Below are positions 16,132 to 24,069 of a stretch of 41,267 bases of DNA, piece by piece (positions within the stretch are counted from its first letter, which is position 1; each line of letters opens with the position of its first letter). A program made the translations under genes and the position numbers. The notes beneath the pieces are model-generated. The model ran no database searches. It worked only from the letters and a program-made list of their open reading frames with translations, and was not told the origin of the DNA. This stretch comes from Actinomycetospora chiangmaiensis DSM 45062. Its GTDB lineage: Bacteria > Actinomycetota > Actinomycetes > Mycobacteriales > Pseudonocardiaceae. The stretch is from positions 1 to 41,267 of the forward strand of contig NZ_KB903232.1 in the NCBI RefSeq assembly GCF_000379625.1, in the 5' to 3' direction.

Positions 16132-16298
16132 GAGGTCGTCCTCCCCGGGAGAGATTCGGTGTCGCGGCACGGGTGTGTCGCCCCGGGAGGACGACAAACG
16201 TGACGCGGTCGTTACCCTCCCCCGAACGGTCGACCGCACGGCCGGGGTCCTCGACGCGGGCGCACGCCCGCGCGTCCCCGCGAGCCCGGCGGTGAGTC

Positions 16299-17054
16299 AT
16301 GCCCGAGACGACGTCCGACCTCGACACCGCCCTGCGGGACGCTGCCCTCGCGACCATCTGGCAGGACTCCCCCGACGACGTCGCGCGGGCCCTCGCGCAC
16401 GTGCTGCGCTCCGCGGTCGAGGCGGTCCCCGGCGCGGTGGCGGGCGGCCTGACCCGGATCGACGACGGGGTGCCGCACGGCGTCCACGCCACCGACACCG
16501 CCGTCGAGGAGCTGCACCGGCTGCAGGCCGAGCACCGCGAGGGCCCGGCGCTGACGGCGGTCGTCGAGCACCGCGACACGCTCGTGATCGACGACCTGCG
16601 GGATCCGCCCGCGGCCCGGTGGTGGCCCACGGTCGCCGGTCGCGCCGTCTCGCTCGGCCTGCGCTCGCTGGTGTGCCGCCGCCTCCCGGTCGACGCCGCG
16701 CAGCCGGTGGCGTCGCTGACGCTCTACGGCCGCCACGCCGGGGTGTTCGACGACGAGGCCCGCCGCACCGTCGCGGTCTTCGCCGCCCACGCGGCGGTGC
16801 TGCTCGACGGCGGGCGGGCCGCGCCGCCGCCCTCGAGTGGGGACCTGCTCGCCCAGGCGCGCGGCATCGTCATGGAGCGGTTCGGCGTCGACCACCACCG
16901 CGCCCTCAGCCAGCTGATGCACACGTCGGCGGCGACTGGATTGAGCGTCACCGCCGTGGCGCACTGGCTCGTCGACGAGGCCGGGCGCCGTGCGGCCCCC
17001 TCGCCCGACCGCCGTGTCCCACCGGACGACGGCCGGGTAGCCGCGCAGCCATGA
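16299..17054 (+). CDS. GAF-ANTAR domain regulator (second copy)
   Basis: A 251-residue protein with a GAF-like domain (about 20-170) and an ANTAR RNA-binding domain (about 180-235: DLLAQARGIVMERFGVDHHRALSQLM to AVAHWLVDEAGR). It is related to but clearly different from the regulator at 1372. Its last codons contain the complete promoter of the next gene, and its TGA overlaps that gene's ATG as ATGA. The downstream formate dehydrogenase can therefore be read both from the upstream transcript by coupling and from its own promoter. Confidence 0.85.
   Translation: MPETTSDLDTALRDAALATIWQDSPDDVARALAHVLRSAVEAVPGAVAGGLTRIDDGVPHGVHATDTAVEELHRLQAEHREGPALTAVVEHRDTLVIDDLRDPPAARWWPTVAGRAVSLGLRSLVCRRLPVDAAQPVASLTLYGRHAGVFDDEARRTVAVFAAHAAVLLDGGRAAPPPSSGDLLAQARGIVMERFGVDHHRALSQLMHTSAATGLSVTAVAHWLVDEAGRRAAPSPDRRVPPDDGRVAAQP
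17014..17040 (+). promoter_or_regulatory. Stress-sigma-type promoter of NAD(P)-formate dehydrogenase
   Basis: GTGT (17014-17017), a 17-nt spacer, GGGTAG (17035-17040), then 10 nt to ATG 17051. It lies wholly inside the 3' end of the ANTAR gene. The predicted mRNA is leaderless or has only 1-3 leading bases. Confidence 0.65.
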
Positions 17055-18067
17055 AGGTCGTCTACGTGTCCTACCCCGCCTCCGACCGCGAGCCCGCCGA
17101 GGGCGGGGTGCCGGCGAGCGCCGACAACGCCCTGGGCCTGCGGCCCCACCTCGAGGAGGGTGGGCACACCCTCGTCACCACCAGCGACACCGGCGAGGAC
17201 CTCGACCGGGAGCTCGCCGACGCCGACGTCCTGCTCACCACGCCGTTCTGGCCGGTCTACCTCGACGAGGACCGGATGAAGAACGCGTCGAACCTCCGGC
17301 TGGTGATCACCGCGGGCGTCGGGTCGGACCACACCGACCCGGAGACCGCGAAGCAGCACGGCATCACCGTGGCCGAGGTGACCGGGTCCAACGTCGTCAG
17401 CGTCGCCGAGCACAACGTCCTGCAGATCCTCGCGCTCGTGCGCAACTTCGTGCCCGCCCACGACGAGGCCCGCAGCGGCGGCTGGGACGTCGCCGCGATC
17501 TCCGCCCCGGCGCACGACCTCGAGGGCAAGACCGTCGGCATCGTCGGGCTCGGCGCCATCGGCGCGCGCACGGCGCTGCGGCTCAAGGGCTTCGACGTGA
17601 CGATGCTGTACTACGCCAACCACCGCCGCTCCCCTGCGGAGGAGGCGACCCTCGGGGTCCGCTACGCGCGGCTCGACACCCTCGTCGCGCAGTCCGACGT
17701 CATCTGCCTCGCGCTGCCGCTGATGGACGGCAGCCAGGCGCTCTTCGGGCCGGAGCGGATCCGGGCGATGAAGAAGGGCGCGTGGCTCGTGAACACCGCG
17801 CGCGGCGCCATCGTCGACACCGACGCCGTGGTCGAGGCGCTGGAGTCCGGGCAGCTCGCGGGGTACGCCGGGGACACCTGGTACCCGCAGCCCGCGCCGG
17901 CGGACCACCCCTGGCGCTCCATGCCGCACGAGGCGATGACCATCCACTACTCGGGGATGACCCGCGAGGCGCAGGAACGGATCGCCGAGGGGGTCCGCGA
18001 GATGCTCGACGCCTTCGCCGACGGCCGCGACATGCCCGCGGACTACCTCATGGTGGCGCCGGACTAA
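17051..18067 (+). CDS. fdh: Metal-free NAD(P)-dependent formate dehydrogenase
   Basis: A 338-residue D-2-hydroxyacid-dehydrogenase-fold enzyme oxidising formate to CO2. Family marks: PFWPVYL, TAGVGSDHTD, substrate Asn114 in GSNVVSVAEH, nucleotide turn GLGAIG, catalytic Arg251 in NTARG, Gln280-His286 in YPQPAPADHPWR, and His299 in MTIHYSG. It lacks the C-terminal extension of the Pseudomonas enzyme (about 400 aa). The residue after the second Rossmann strand, Asp221 in the Pseudomonas enzyme and decisive for NAD over NADP, aligns with Asn190 here (LYYANHRR). NADP use is therefore possible. It overlaps the ANTAR gene by ATGA and has its own stress-type promoter. Confidence 0.9.
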   Translation: MKVVYVSYPASDREPAEGGVPASADNALGLRPHLEEGGHTLVTTSDTGEDLDRELADADVLLTTPFWPVYLDEDRMKNASNLRLVITAGVGSDHTDPETAKQHGITVAEVTGSNVVSVAEHNVLQILALVRNFVPAHDEARSGGWDVAAISAPAHDLEGKTVGIVGLGAIGARTALRLKGFDVTMLYYANHRRSPAEEATLGVRYARLDTLVAQSDVICLALPLMDGSQALFGPERIRAMKKGAWLVNTARGAIVDTDAVVEALESGQLAGYAGDTWYPQPAPADHPWRSMPHEAMTIHYSGMTREAQERIAEGVREMLDAFADGRDMPADYLMVAPD

Positions 18068-18087
18068 GCCACATGGTGGCGCCGGAC
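18049..18087 (+). repeat. 16-bp direct repeat at the 3' end of fdh
   Basis: CATGGTGGCGCCGGAC occurs at 18049-18064 (last codons of the gene) and again at 18072-18087, with 7 nt between. The second copy lies after the stop and looks like a short local duplication. Confidence 0.8.
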
Positions 18088-18130
18088 CAGGCGACGTTTG
18101 GCCGGCGGCCATGATCGGCGACCCGCCCGG

Positions 18131-18150
18131 CGGCCGTCCCCGGACGGCCG
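18131..18150 (+). terminator. Hairpin terminator after fdh
   Basis: CGGCCGTCC pairs with GGACGGCCG around two C residues, 63 nt after the fdh stop. A second inverted repeat, GCCGACAC...GTGTCGGC (18160-18188), follows and may belong to the control region of the next gene. Confidence 0.55.
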
Positions 18151-18236
18151 CGACCCGACGCCGACACTCCATCCCTCGTGGTGTCGGCGCCCGTGAGCGC
18201 CCTGCAGGGGCGCATCTCGCGAGGGGAACCAACCTC

Positions 18237-18827
18237 ATGACCGACATGGAGACCGACACCCGCACGACGGGCGCCCGGACCCCGGACGTCCCGACGGGCG
18301 GCCGGTACGGCTCCCCCGGCGGCGGTCACAGCACCGTGCGCTGGAGCGCCGCCTGGGTGGGTGCACTCACCGCGGTGCCCGTCTTCCTCGTCCTGCAACT
18401 GCTCGCCGTCGCCCTCGGGTGGATCACGCCCGGCGCGGGCGGCGACGGCAGCGGCGTCATCTCGGCGGTCCTCGGGATCGTCGCGCTCGCCGTCGGCGGC
18501 GCGGCGTCCGGGGCCGCGGGCAGCCGCTCGCCCTCCTCGACCGCCCTCCTCGAGGGTGCCGCCGTCTGGGCGCTGGCCGTCGTGGGGATCCTCGCCCTCG
18601 GCGTGGCCGGTGCCGGTGCGATCCTCGGCGCGCTCGGCGGCATCGGCGGCGTCGCCGCGAACGCACCGCCCGCCGACCCCGCGGCCGCCGTGGACGCCGT
18701 CCGCAGCGGTGCCGGCTGGGCCGCCGTCTGGCTCGGCGTCTCGTTCCTCGCCGCCGTCGGCGGCGCGACCCTGACCCGCGACACCGGCGCCGGCCGCACC
18801 GGCACGTCGAACGTGCCCCCGCGGTAG
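18237..18827 (+). CDS. Four-helix membrane protein, unknown function
   Basis: A 196-residue protein with a polar, Gly/Thr-rich N-terminus (1-33). Four hydrophobic segments follow, at about 38-60, 74-93, 103-137 and 158-180, with Gly/Ala-rich packing such as GAGAILGALGGIGG. GAGGGGAA lies 8 nt upstream of the ATG at 18237. I do not recognise the family. It stands alone and converges on the decayed SDR across a perfect terminator palindrome. Confidence 0.7.
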   Translation: MTDMETDTRTTGARTPDVPTGGRYGSPGGGHSTVRWSAAWVGALTAVPVFLVLQLLAVALGWITPGAGGDGSGVISAVLGIVALAVGGAASGAAGSRSPSSTALLEGAAVWALAVVGILALGVAGAGAILGALGGIGGVAANAPPADPAAAVDAVRSGAGWAAVWLGVSFLAAVGGATLTRDTGAGRTGTSNVPPR

Positions 18828-18842
18828 CCACCCGGGCCGTGC

Positions 18843-18881
18843 GCACCCGCCGTCGGGAAGCTCCTTCCCGACGGCGGGTGC
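18843..18881. terminator. Perfect bidirectional terminator palindrome
   Basis: Two 18-nt arms, the right one reading CTTCCCGACGGCGGGTGC, are perfect complements around a CTC loop between convergent genes. The right arm differs by one base from a 17-mer found at 4919, 9873 and 39901. Confidence 0.85.
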
Positions 18882-18883
18882 CG

Positions 18884-19117
18884 TCAGCTCTCCTGCTCGA
18901 CCGGTCGCACCAGCACCTCGTTGATCGCGGTGCAGGGCGGCCGGCTGACGATGTCGCGGATCGCGTCGGCGATGTCGCCCGCCTCCAGCTCGTCGCGCCG
19001 ACGGGCGAACAGCGCCACCGTCGCCCCCTCCGCCGCGAGGGCCCGTGCGGTGGCGCTGCCGATCCCGCTCGAGGCCCCGGTGACCACCGCGGTCGTGCCG
19101 TCCGGTCGTCCTGTCAG
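18884..19117 (-). pseudogene. Decayed tandem SDR copy with internal deletion
   Basis: The frame reads TGRPDGTTAVVTGASSGIGS and ATARALAAEGATVALFARRRDELEA, then jumps directly to GDIADAIRDIVSRPPCTAINEVLVRPVEQES. Compared with the intact SDR next door (19141..19890), the first 45 residues and the last 30 remain. About 170 codons are gone, including the Ser-Tyr-Lys catalytic region. The position matching the neighbour's ATG is CTG here. A functional dehydrogenase is impossible. It lies directly downstream of the intact copy on the same strand, so it arose by tandem duplication followed by an in-frame deletion. Confidence 0.8.
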
Positions 19118-19140
19118 GGTTCCGGGTGACCGCTCGCTCC

Positions 19141-19890
19141 TCAGCGCACCTGCTCGATCGGGCGCAGCACCAGCTCGTGAACCGCCACGCGCGGCGGCCG
19201 GGTGAGGACGTGTCGGATCGCGTCCGCGACGTCGTCCGGTCGGAGCGAACCCAGGGGCGAGGCCGTCGAGGCGTCCGGGGCGTCGCGCCGCCCGGAGTCC
19301 GTCATCGCCGTGGTGACCAGGCCCGGGGCGACCAGCGCGACACGGACGTGCCGCGACGCGCACTCCAGGCGCAACGACTCGGAGAACGCGTGCACGGCGT
19401 GCTTGGTCGCGGCGTAGACGTTGCTGCCGGGGCCGCTCACCGTTCGGCCGGCGGTGGAACTCACCGACACCACGTCCGCGACGCCGCGAGGACCCGCCGC
19501 CGCCCGCAGCAGGTGCGGGAGGGCGGCGTGCGTGGCCGCGAGGACGCCGACGAGGTTGACGTCGACCATCGCCCGCCACTCGGTGAAGTCGGCCCGCGCG
19601 GCCCGGCGCATCGACCCGTACCCCGCGTTGTTCACCAGCACGTCGAGGCCGCCGTGGTCCCGGACGACCGTGTCGATCGTCGCGCGCACCGCGTCGGCGT
19701 CGGCGACGTCGACCGGGTGGACCTCCGCCCGGTCGCCCAGCACGGCGGCGAGAGCCTCCAGCCTGTCGGGACGTCGGGCGAGCAGGGCCACCGTCGCCCC
19801 CTCGGCCACGAGCACGCGGGCCGTGGCGGCGCCGATGCCGCTCGAGGCCCCGGTGACCACCGCGATCGTGCCGTCCAGTCGACCGGTCAT
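19141..19890 (-). CDS. Short-chain dehydrogenase/reductase
   Basis: A 249-residue classical SDR. The cofactor motif TGASSGIG is at 15-22, followed by NNAG near residue 90, catalytic Ser in SVSSTAG, and the YAATK Tyr-Lys pair near 155-160. The ending ELVLRPIEQVR resembles YdfG/3-hydroxy acid dehydrogenase-type members. ALLARR after the second strand favours NADPH. The ATG at 19888-19890 has GGAT-type spacing only, so the ribosome binding site is weak. The substrate is unknown. It is the intact parent of the remnant at 18884 and divergent from the kinase gene at 19930, with only 39 nt between them. Confidence 0.9.
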   Translation of the reverse strand: MTGRLDGTIAVVTGASSGIGAATARVLVAEGATVALLARRPDRLEALAAVLGDRAEVHPVDVADADAVRATIDTVVRDHGGLDVLVNNAGYGSMRRAARADFTEWRAMVDVNLVGVLAATHAALPHLLRAAAGPRGVADVVSVSSTAGRTVSGPGSNVYAATKHAVHAFSESLRLECASRHVRVALVAPGLVTTAMTDSGRRDAPDASTASPLGSLRPDDVADAIRHVLTRPPRVAVHELVLRPIEQVR

Positions 19891-19929
19891 GGGGATCCTG
19901 TGCCCCGGCCGGCGTGGTCCACTCCTCGC

Positions 19930-20346
19930 GTGCCGGAGGTCGTCCTGCTGATCGGGCTGCAGGCCTGCGGGAAGACGACGTTCTACACCGCGGAGCTCGC
20001 CGCGACCCACGCCCTGGTGTCCAAGGACGCGATGCCCCGCTCGGCGCGCCGGAAGGAGGACCGCCAGCAACGCGAGCTGACGGCCCTGCTCGCCGCCGGC
20101 CGGGACGTGTGCATCGACAACACCCAGCCGTCGGCCGCGGAGCGCGCCGGGGTGATCGCGGTCGCCCGGACGGCGGGCGCCCGGGTCGTCGGTCACTGGT
20201 GGCGACCCGACCTGCCGCTCTCGGTCGCCCGCAACGCGGGCCGCGCCGAGCCGGTGCCCCTCGTCGGGCTCTACGCGGCGTCGGCACGGTGGGAGGAACC
20301 CCGGCTCGACGAGGGCTTCGACGAGCTCGTGGTGCACACGAGCTGA
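19930..20346 (+). CDS. P-loop NTPase, polynucleotide kinase-like
   Basis: A 138-residue protein with an N-terminal Walker A, GLQACGKTTF (about residues 9-18). A basic stretch follows (SARRKEDRQQRELTALLAAG). DVCIDNTQPSAAERAGVIAVA resembles the DNTN-type motif of T4 polynucleotide kinase-like zeta-toxin-fold kinases, then VVGHWWRPDLPLSVARN. It is likely to phosphorylate a small molecule or nucleic acid end. The GTG start follows only 39 nt after the divergent SDR start. No ribosome binding site is seen, so it may be leaderless. Confidence 0.75.
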   Translation: MPEVVLLIGLQACGKTTFYTAELAATHALVSKDAMPRSARRKEDRQQRELTALLAAGRDVCIDNTQPSAAERAGVIAVARTAGARVVGHWWRPDLPLSVARNAGRAEPVPLVGLYAASARWEEPRLDEGFDELVVHTS

Positions 20347-20374
20347 CGGCGCCGAGACTGTCGGACCTTCGTAC

Positions 20375-20380
20375 TAGTGT
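20375..20380 (+). promoter_or_regulatory. Leaderless -10 box before 20388
   Basis: TAGTGT ends 7 nt before the ATG at 20388, within GTACTAGTGT. The arrangement matches ilvD (GTACTAGCGT, 7 nt, ATG). Confidence 0.5.
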
Positions 20381-20387
20381 TCGAGTC

Positions 20388-21466
20388 ATGCCGCAGGACC
20401 TGCTGTCCGATCCCCGCACCGAGCTGGCGACGACGCTCGCCTCCTCGGGGTTGCCGCTGCTCGCGCGGGCGGTGACCGCGGGCGTCGTCGGGGGGCCGGC
20501 CGTGCGCGCGGTGCTCGACTGCCTGTGCTCGTTGGCCGACGACGGCTACGACGCCGACGCCCTCGCGGAGGCGGAGGAGTTCCTGACCTCCATCGCGGCC
20601 GCCACCGACCCCTGGTCCGTCGCGCAGGAACTGCGCGTGCACTGCGACGAGGTGCTGCGGCCCCACCTGGACGCGGCCGCCGACGAGCCGGACGACGACG
20701 AGACCTGGACCGACGAGGGGTGGAGCGGGGAGGCGTGGAGCGGCGAGGTTCCGGGCGACGAGGCCGTCCGCGTGGTCGGTTCGCGGCACGGGACCGCGAT
20801 CGCGACCGACGAGCCCGTGTTCGAGGAACTCCGCATCGGCGCCGGACTGAGCCCACACGAGAGCGCGAGCGAGGGCGCCGAGCCACCGGCGCATTCCGGT
20901 GCTCGCGCCGGCAGCCGATCTCCGCTCCGGCGCGTCCCACGACGGTCCCGTCACCGACGGTCCGCTCGTCCCGTCGCCCTCGGCCGCTCCGGCCCCGGTC
21001 GACGGCCGGCCCGAGGTCGGACGACCGGATCGCCGGCAGCCCCCGTCGATCGGTGCGGCCGAACGGGGCGGGCACCTCCGCCGGCCCCCGCCCCCGCCAC
21101 CGGTGCGCCGCGCCTCCGCCCACCCCGTCCGGCCGATACGTGTCGACCGGAGCCTCGACGCTGTGGCGGCTGCACCGCGTCGCCGGACGCACCGCTGCTC
21201 CCGGCGCGTCGCCGACGCGCTGCGCCTGGGCCTCGTCGCGGTCGCCTGCGACCCGCCGCGGGAGACCGCGCAGCGGGAGGTCATCGAGGCGCACCTCGAG
21301 GAGGCACCGTGGTCGAGGCGCTGCGTCAGCACGACGGCTACCGCCAATTGCTGTACGCCGAGTTCGACCTCGCGCCGTCGCCGGCGACGCGCCGGGTCAT
21401 CGACGACACCTCGAGCACGTCGTCGACGATCCGTCGTTTCGCCCCGCAGCGGCACCGGTCACCCGC
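20388..21466 (+). pseudogene. Decayed BTAD/SARP-type regulator with several frameshifts
   Basis: An ATG at 20388 with a leaderless -10 opens a good frame: MPQDLLSDPRTELATTLASS, then an acidic region to about 20880. The coding bias then moves to the next frame (Pro/Ala-rich linker). Frame 3 briefly carries GASTLWRLHRVAG (about 21148-21186), like the winged-helix end of SARP regulators. Frame 2 then carries ADALRLGLVAVACDPPRETA and QREVIEAHLEE, and from about 21306 the first frame carries VVEALRQHDGYRQLLYAEFDLAPSP. These are pieces of a bacterial transcriptional activator (BTAD) helical repeat domain. A single open frame does run to 21695, but it overlaps the next gene and has poor codon bias in the middle. 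Confidence 0.55.
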
Positions 21467-21484
21467 CCCGCACGCGGGCACGCC

Positions 21485-21502
21485 GGTTGATCTCGCCCAG
21501 TC
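21485..21502 (+). promoter_or_regulatory. Possible weak GGTTG leader stem-loop before 21542
   Basis: GGTTG-ATCTCGCC-CAGTC can form the same stem with two G-U pairs, 57 nt before ATG 21542. It departs from the consensus in both arm and spacing, so this is tentative. Confidence 0.25.
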
Positions 21503-21541
21503 CGGCCCGACGCCCGTCCGCACGACGCCCGGGAGGACCCC

Positions 21542-21775
21542 ATGGCCACTGGCGAGACCGGATTCGACGACGTCACCTTCGACCTCGTGTCGGTGCAGTA
21601 CCACTCCCTCAAGGCCGGGCACGACTACGGCCAGTACGTCCGCGACGCCGAGAACGCGGGCGAGTCGGACATCGCCGACTTCTTCCGCGAGGTGATGGAG
21701 TCGGACTCGCAGCGCGCCCAGCGCTGCCACAAGTTCCTCGCCCGTCTCTCCGGCGCCCAGCCCGCGAGCCGATGA
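21542..21775 (+). CDS. Small hypothetical protein, 77 aa
   Basis: A 77-residue acidic helical protein: MATGETGFDDVTFDLVSVQY, HSLKAGHDYGQYVRDAENAG, then ESDIADFFREVMESDSQRAQ and a C-terminal RCHKFLARLSG. The spaced His, Glu and Asp residues recall short ferritin-like or stress-induced helical proteins, but I cannot name the family. GGGAGGA precedes the ATG by 5 nt. It heads a coupled operon: its TGA overlaps the next ATG. Confidence 0.65.
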   Translation: MATGETGFDDVTFDLVSVQYHSLKAGHDYGQYVRDAENAGESDIADFFREVMESDSQRAQRCHKFLARLSGAQPASR

Positions 21776-22170
21776 CACCGTCGGCGGACGGCCCGCCCGG
21801 GGACCGTCCGCTCGTCCTCGGGCTGCTCGCCGCCGCGTCGGTGCCCGGCGTGGCGGTGTCCGCCCTCGCCCGCATCGTCGCCGCGCGCCTCCGGCTCGAG
21901 ACCGACCTCGACGTCGACTGGGAGAGCGGCACGGGCGGGCACGGCGAGGACGGATGGGATCTCACGCTGGCCGTCGTCGCGCTGCCCTCCATCGCCGGCG
22001 ACCAGCCCCTCGTGGCGCGCCAGCACGACGGCCGGTGCGGGTCGGCGCTCGTCGGCCTGCCCGCGGCCGCCACCGCGCAGCCCCATCCCGACGCCGTGCT
22101 CGCCGACGTCGCCGACCGGCTCGTCGACACCCTGCGCGGCACGCACTTCCTCCCGTGGGACGGACGATGA
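21772..22170 (+). CDS. Hypothetical protein, 132 aa
   Basis: A 132-residue protein with a hydrophobic N-terminal third (LVLGLLAAASVPGVAVSALA). LRLETDLDVDWESG and WDLTLAVVALPSIAGDQPLV follow, with a conserved-looking end HFLPWDGR. It overlaps both neighbours by ATGA. It could be a small alpha/beta protein; no known motif is visible. Confidence 0.6.
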   Translation: MTPSADGPPGDRPLVLGLLAAASVPGVAVSALARIVAARLRLETDLDVDWESGTGGHGEDGWDLTLAVVALPSIAGDQPLVARQHDGRCGSALVGLPAAATAQPHPDAVLADVADRLVDTLRGTHFLPWDGR

Positions 22171-22379
22171 CCGCCGGCGCCGTCCGGCCCACGAGCACGG
22201 CGGACACGGCCCGTACCCTCATGACGGTGCTGGAGCCGACCGTCGCGCAGGGCGTCGTCGAGCGTGGCGACCCCGTTGTGGAGGCCGTCGTGGAGCCGGT
22301 CGTGGACGCCGCCCGCCGCGGGCCCGACGCGACCGGAGCCGCCTTGGTCAACCCGTCCCGCCCGACCCGGCGGGGGTGA
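22167..22379 (+). CDS. Small hypothetical protein, 70 aa
   Basis: A 70-residue protein (MTAGAVRPTSTADTARTLMT, then a VVEAVVEPVVDAARRG helix and a basic tail). The ATG overlaps the previous stop and its TGA overlaps the GTG of the oxidoreductase gene. Position in a tightly coupled operon is the main support; there is no recognisable family. Confidence 0.45.
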   Translation: MTAGAVRPTSTADTARTLMTVLEPTVAQGVVERGDPVVEAVVEPVVDAARRGPDATGAALVNPSRPTRRG

Positions 22380-24004
22380 CCGTGCTCCCGTCCGGGGACG
22401 CCGAGCGCGTCGACGCCGTCGTCGTGGGAGCGGGGCACAACGGTCTCGTGGCGGCCAACCGCCTGGCGGACGCCGGGTGGCGCGTGCTCGTCCTCGAGGC
22501 GACCGACACCGCGGGCGGGGCGACCCGCAGCGCCGAGCTCGCCGCCCCGGGGTGGCTCACCGACCTCGGCAGCGCGTTCCACCCGCTGGGTGCTGCCTCC
22601 CCGGTGCTGCGGGCGCTGCGCCTCGAGGAGCACGGGCTGCGCTGGAGCCACGCGCCGCAGCCGCTCGCACACGTCCTGCCGGACGACTCCGCGGCGGTCA
22701 TCTCCCGCGATCTCGACGTCACCGCCGCCTCGGTGGACGCGTTCGCACCCGGGGACGGCGACGCGTGGCGGGCGCTGGCCGCGCAGTGGCAGGACCTGCG
22801 GGAACCGCTGCTCGACGCCCTGCTCTCCCCGTTCCCGCCGGTCCGCGGCGGCCTGCGGCTGCTGCGAAAGGTCGGCTCCCCCGACCTGCTCCGCCTGGTG
22901 CGCCGCCTGCTGCTGCCCGCCCTGCGGTTCAGCGCCGAGGAGTTCCGCGGCGAGGGCGCGCGGGTGCTCGTGGCGGGCAACGCGATGCACGCGGACGTCC
23001 CCCCGACAGGCTCGGGCAGCACCGCCTTCGGCTGGCTGCTCTCGATGCTCGCCCAGGACGTCGGGTTCCCGGTACCGGTGGGCGGCTCCGGGGCGCTGGC
23101 CGCCGCCCTGGTCGCCCGGCTGGAGGCCCGTGGGGGTCGGGTCGAGACCGACCGGCCCGTGTCGGCCGTCCTCGTCGAGCGCGGGGCCGCGGTCGGGGTG
23201 GTGGACCGGGCCGGGGGCACGGTCCGCGCCGACCGGGCCGTGCTCGCCGACGTTCCCGCCCCGGTGCTGTACCGCGAGCTCGTGGGAGAGGAGCACCTCC
23301 CGGCCCGGCTGCGCGCGGACCTCGACCGGTTCCAGTGGGACCACGCGGTGCTCAAGGTGGACTGGGCGCTCTCCGGGCGGGTGCCGTGGACGGCGGCGGG
23401 CGCCCGGGACGCGGGGACCGTGCACGTCGGGGCGGACACCACCGGGCTCGTCGACCTCGGCGGGGACCTCGCGGCCGGGCGGGTCCCGCGGACGCCGTAC
23501 CTGATCCTCGGGCAGCTCACGACCGCCGACCCGACGCGCTCCCCGCGGGGCACCGAGTCGCTGTGGGGGTACACCCGCGTCCCGCACGACGCGCTGCGCG
23601 GGCCCGGGGAGGTCGAGGCCCATGTGGCGCGGATGGAGGCCGTCCTGGAACGGCACGCCCCCGGGTTCGGCGACCTCGTCGTCGGGCGTGCGGTCTCGGG
23701 GCCGGACGAGCTGCAGCGCCAGAACCCGGGCCTGATCCGGGGTGCGCTCATGGCCGGAACGGCCTCCCCGCACCAGCAGCTCGTGTTCCGCCCGACCCCG
23801 GGACTGGGGCGCCCCGACACCGTGGTCGACCGGCTCTTCCTCGCCGGCGCGTCGGCGCACCCCGGCGGGGCCGTGCACGGCGGGCCGGGCGCAGCGGCCG
23901 CCCGGGCGGCGCTCGCCCGGAGCGGCCGACTCGGACCGGCCTACGCTGCGGTGATCCGGGCCGGGCACCGGGTGGTGCACGGGACGCCCGGATCGACCGC
24001 GTGA
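22376..24004 (+). CDS. FAD-dependent oxidoreductase, phytoene desaturase (CrtI)-like
   Basis: A 542-residue flavoprotein. The N-terminal dinucleotide motif VVVGAGHNGLVAANRLADAG (residues 15-34) is followed by EATDTAGGATRSAEL. The middle contains PVGGSGALAAALVARLEARGG, as in carotenoid desaturase relatives. The C-terminal FAD motif is DRLFLAGASAHPGGAVHG, with GGPGAAAARAAL. It belongs to the broad CrtI/retinol saturase-like group found outside carotenoid clusters; no crt genes are nearby and the substrate is unknown. The GTG start overlaps the previous gene by 4 nt. It is the last gene of the operon starting at 21542. Confidence 0.85.
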   Translation: MTVLPSGDAERVDAVVVGAGHNGLVAANRLADAGWRVLVLEATDTAGGATRSAELAAPGWLTDLGSAFHPLGAASPVLRALRLEEHGLRWSHAPQPLAHVLPDDSAAVISRDLDVTAASVDAFAPGDGDAWRALAAQWQDLREPLLDALLSPFPPVRGGLRLLRKVGSPDLLRLVRRLLLPALRFSAEEFRGEGARVLVAGNAMHADVPPTGSGSTAFGWLLSMLAQDVGFPVPVGGSGALAAALVARLEARGGRVETDRPVSAVLVERGAAVGVVDRAGGTVRADRAVLADVPAPVLYRELVGEEHLPARLRADLDRFQWDHAVLKVDWALSGRVPWTAAGARDAGTVHVGADTTGLVDLGGDLAAGRVPRTPYLILGQLTTADPTRSPRGTESLWGYTRVPHDALRGPGEVEAHVARMEAVLERHAPGFGDLVVGRAVSGPDELQRQNPGLIRGALMAGTASPHQQLVFRPTPGLGRPDTVVDRLFLAGASAHPGGAVHGGPGAAAARAALARSGRLGPAYAAVIRAGHRVVHGTPGSTA

Positions 24005-24033
24005 CCGGAACGGTCACCGCCGGGCCGCGTGCC

Positions 24034-24060
24034 GGTTCGCCCGGCCCGACCGACGGGTAC
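24034..24060 (+). promoter_or_regulatory. Stress-sigma-type promoter of the hemerythrin-like gene
   Basis: GGTT (24034-24037), a 17-nt spacer, GGGTAC (24055-24060), with the stem-loop starting 9 nt later. Spacing to the stem-loop is identical to that at pcm. Confidence 0.6.
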
Positions 24061-24069
24061 GCGACGTCC

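Noticed and set aside
20388..21695. A single intact 435-residue gene
   Set aside because: Codon bias and BTAD motifs move between frames, and the end overlaps the well-supported gene at 21542.
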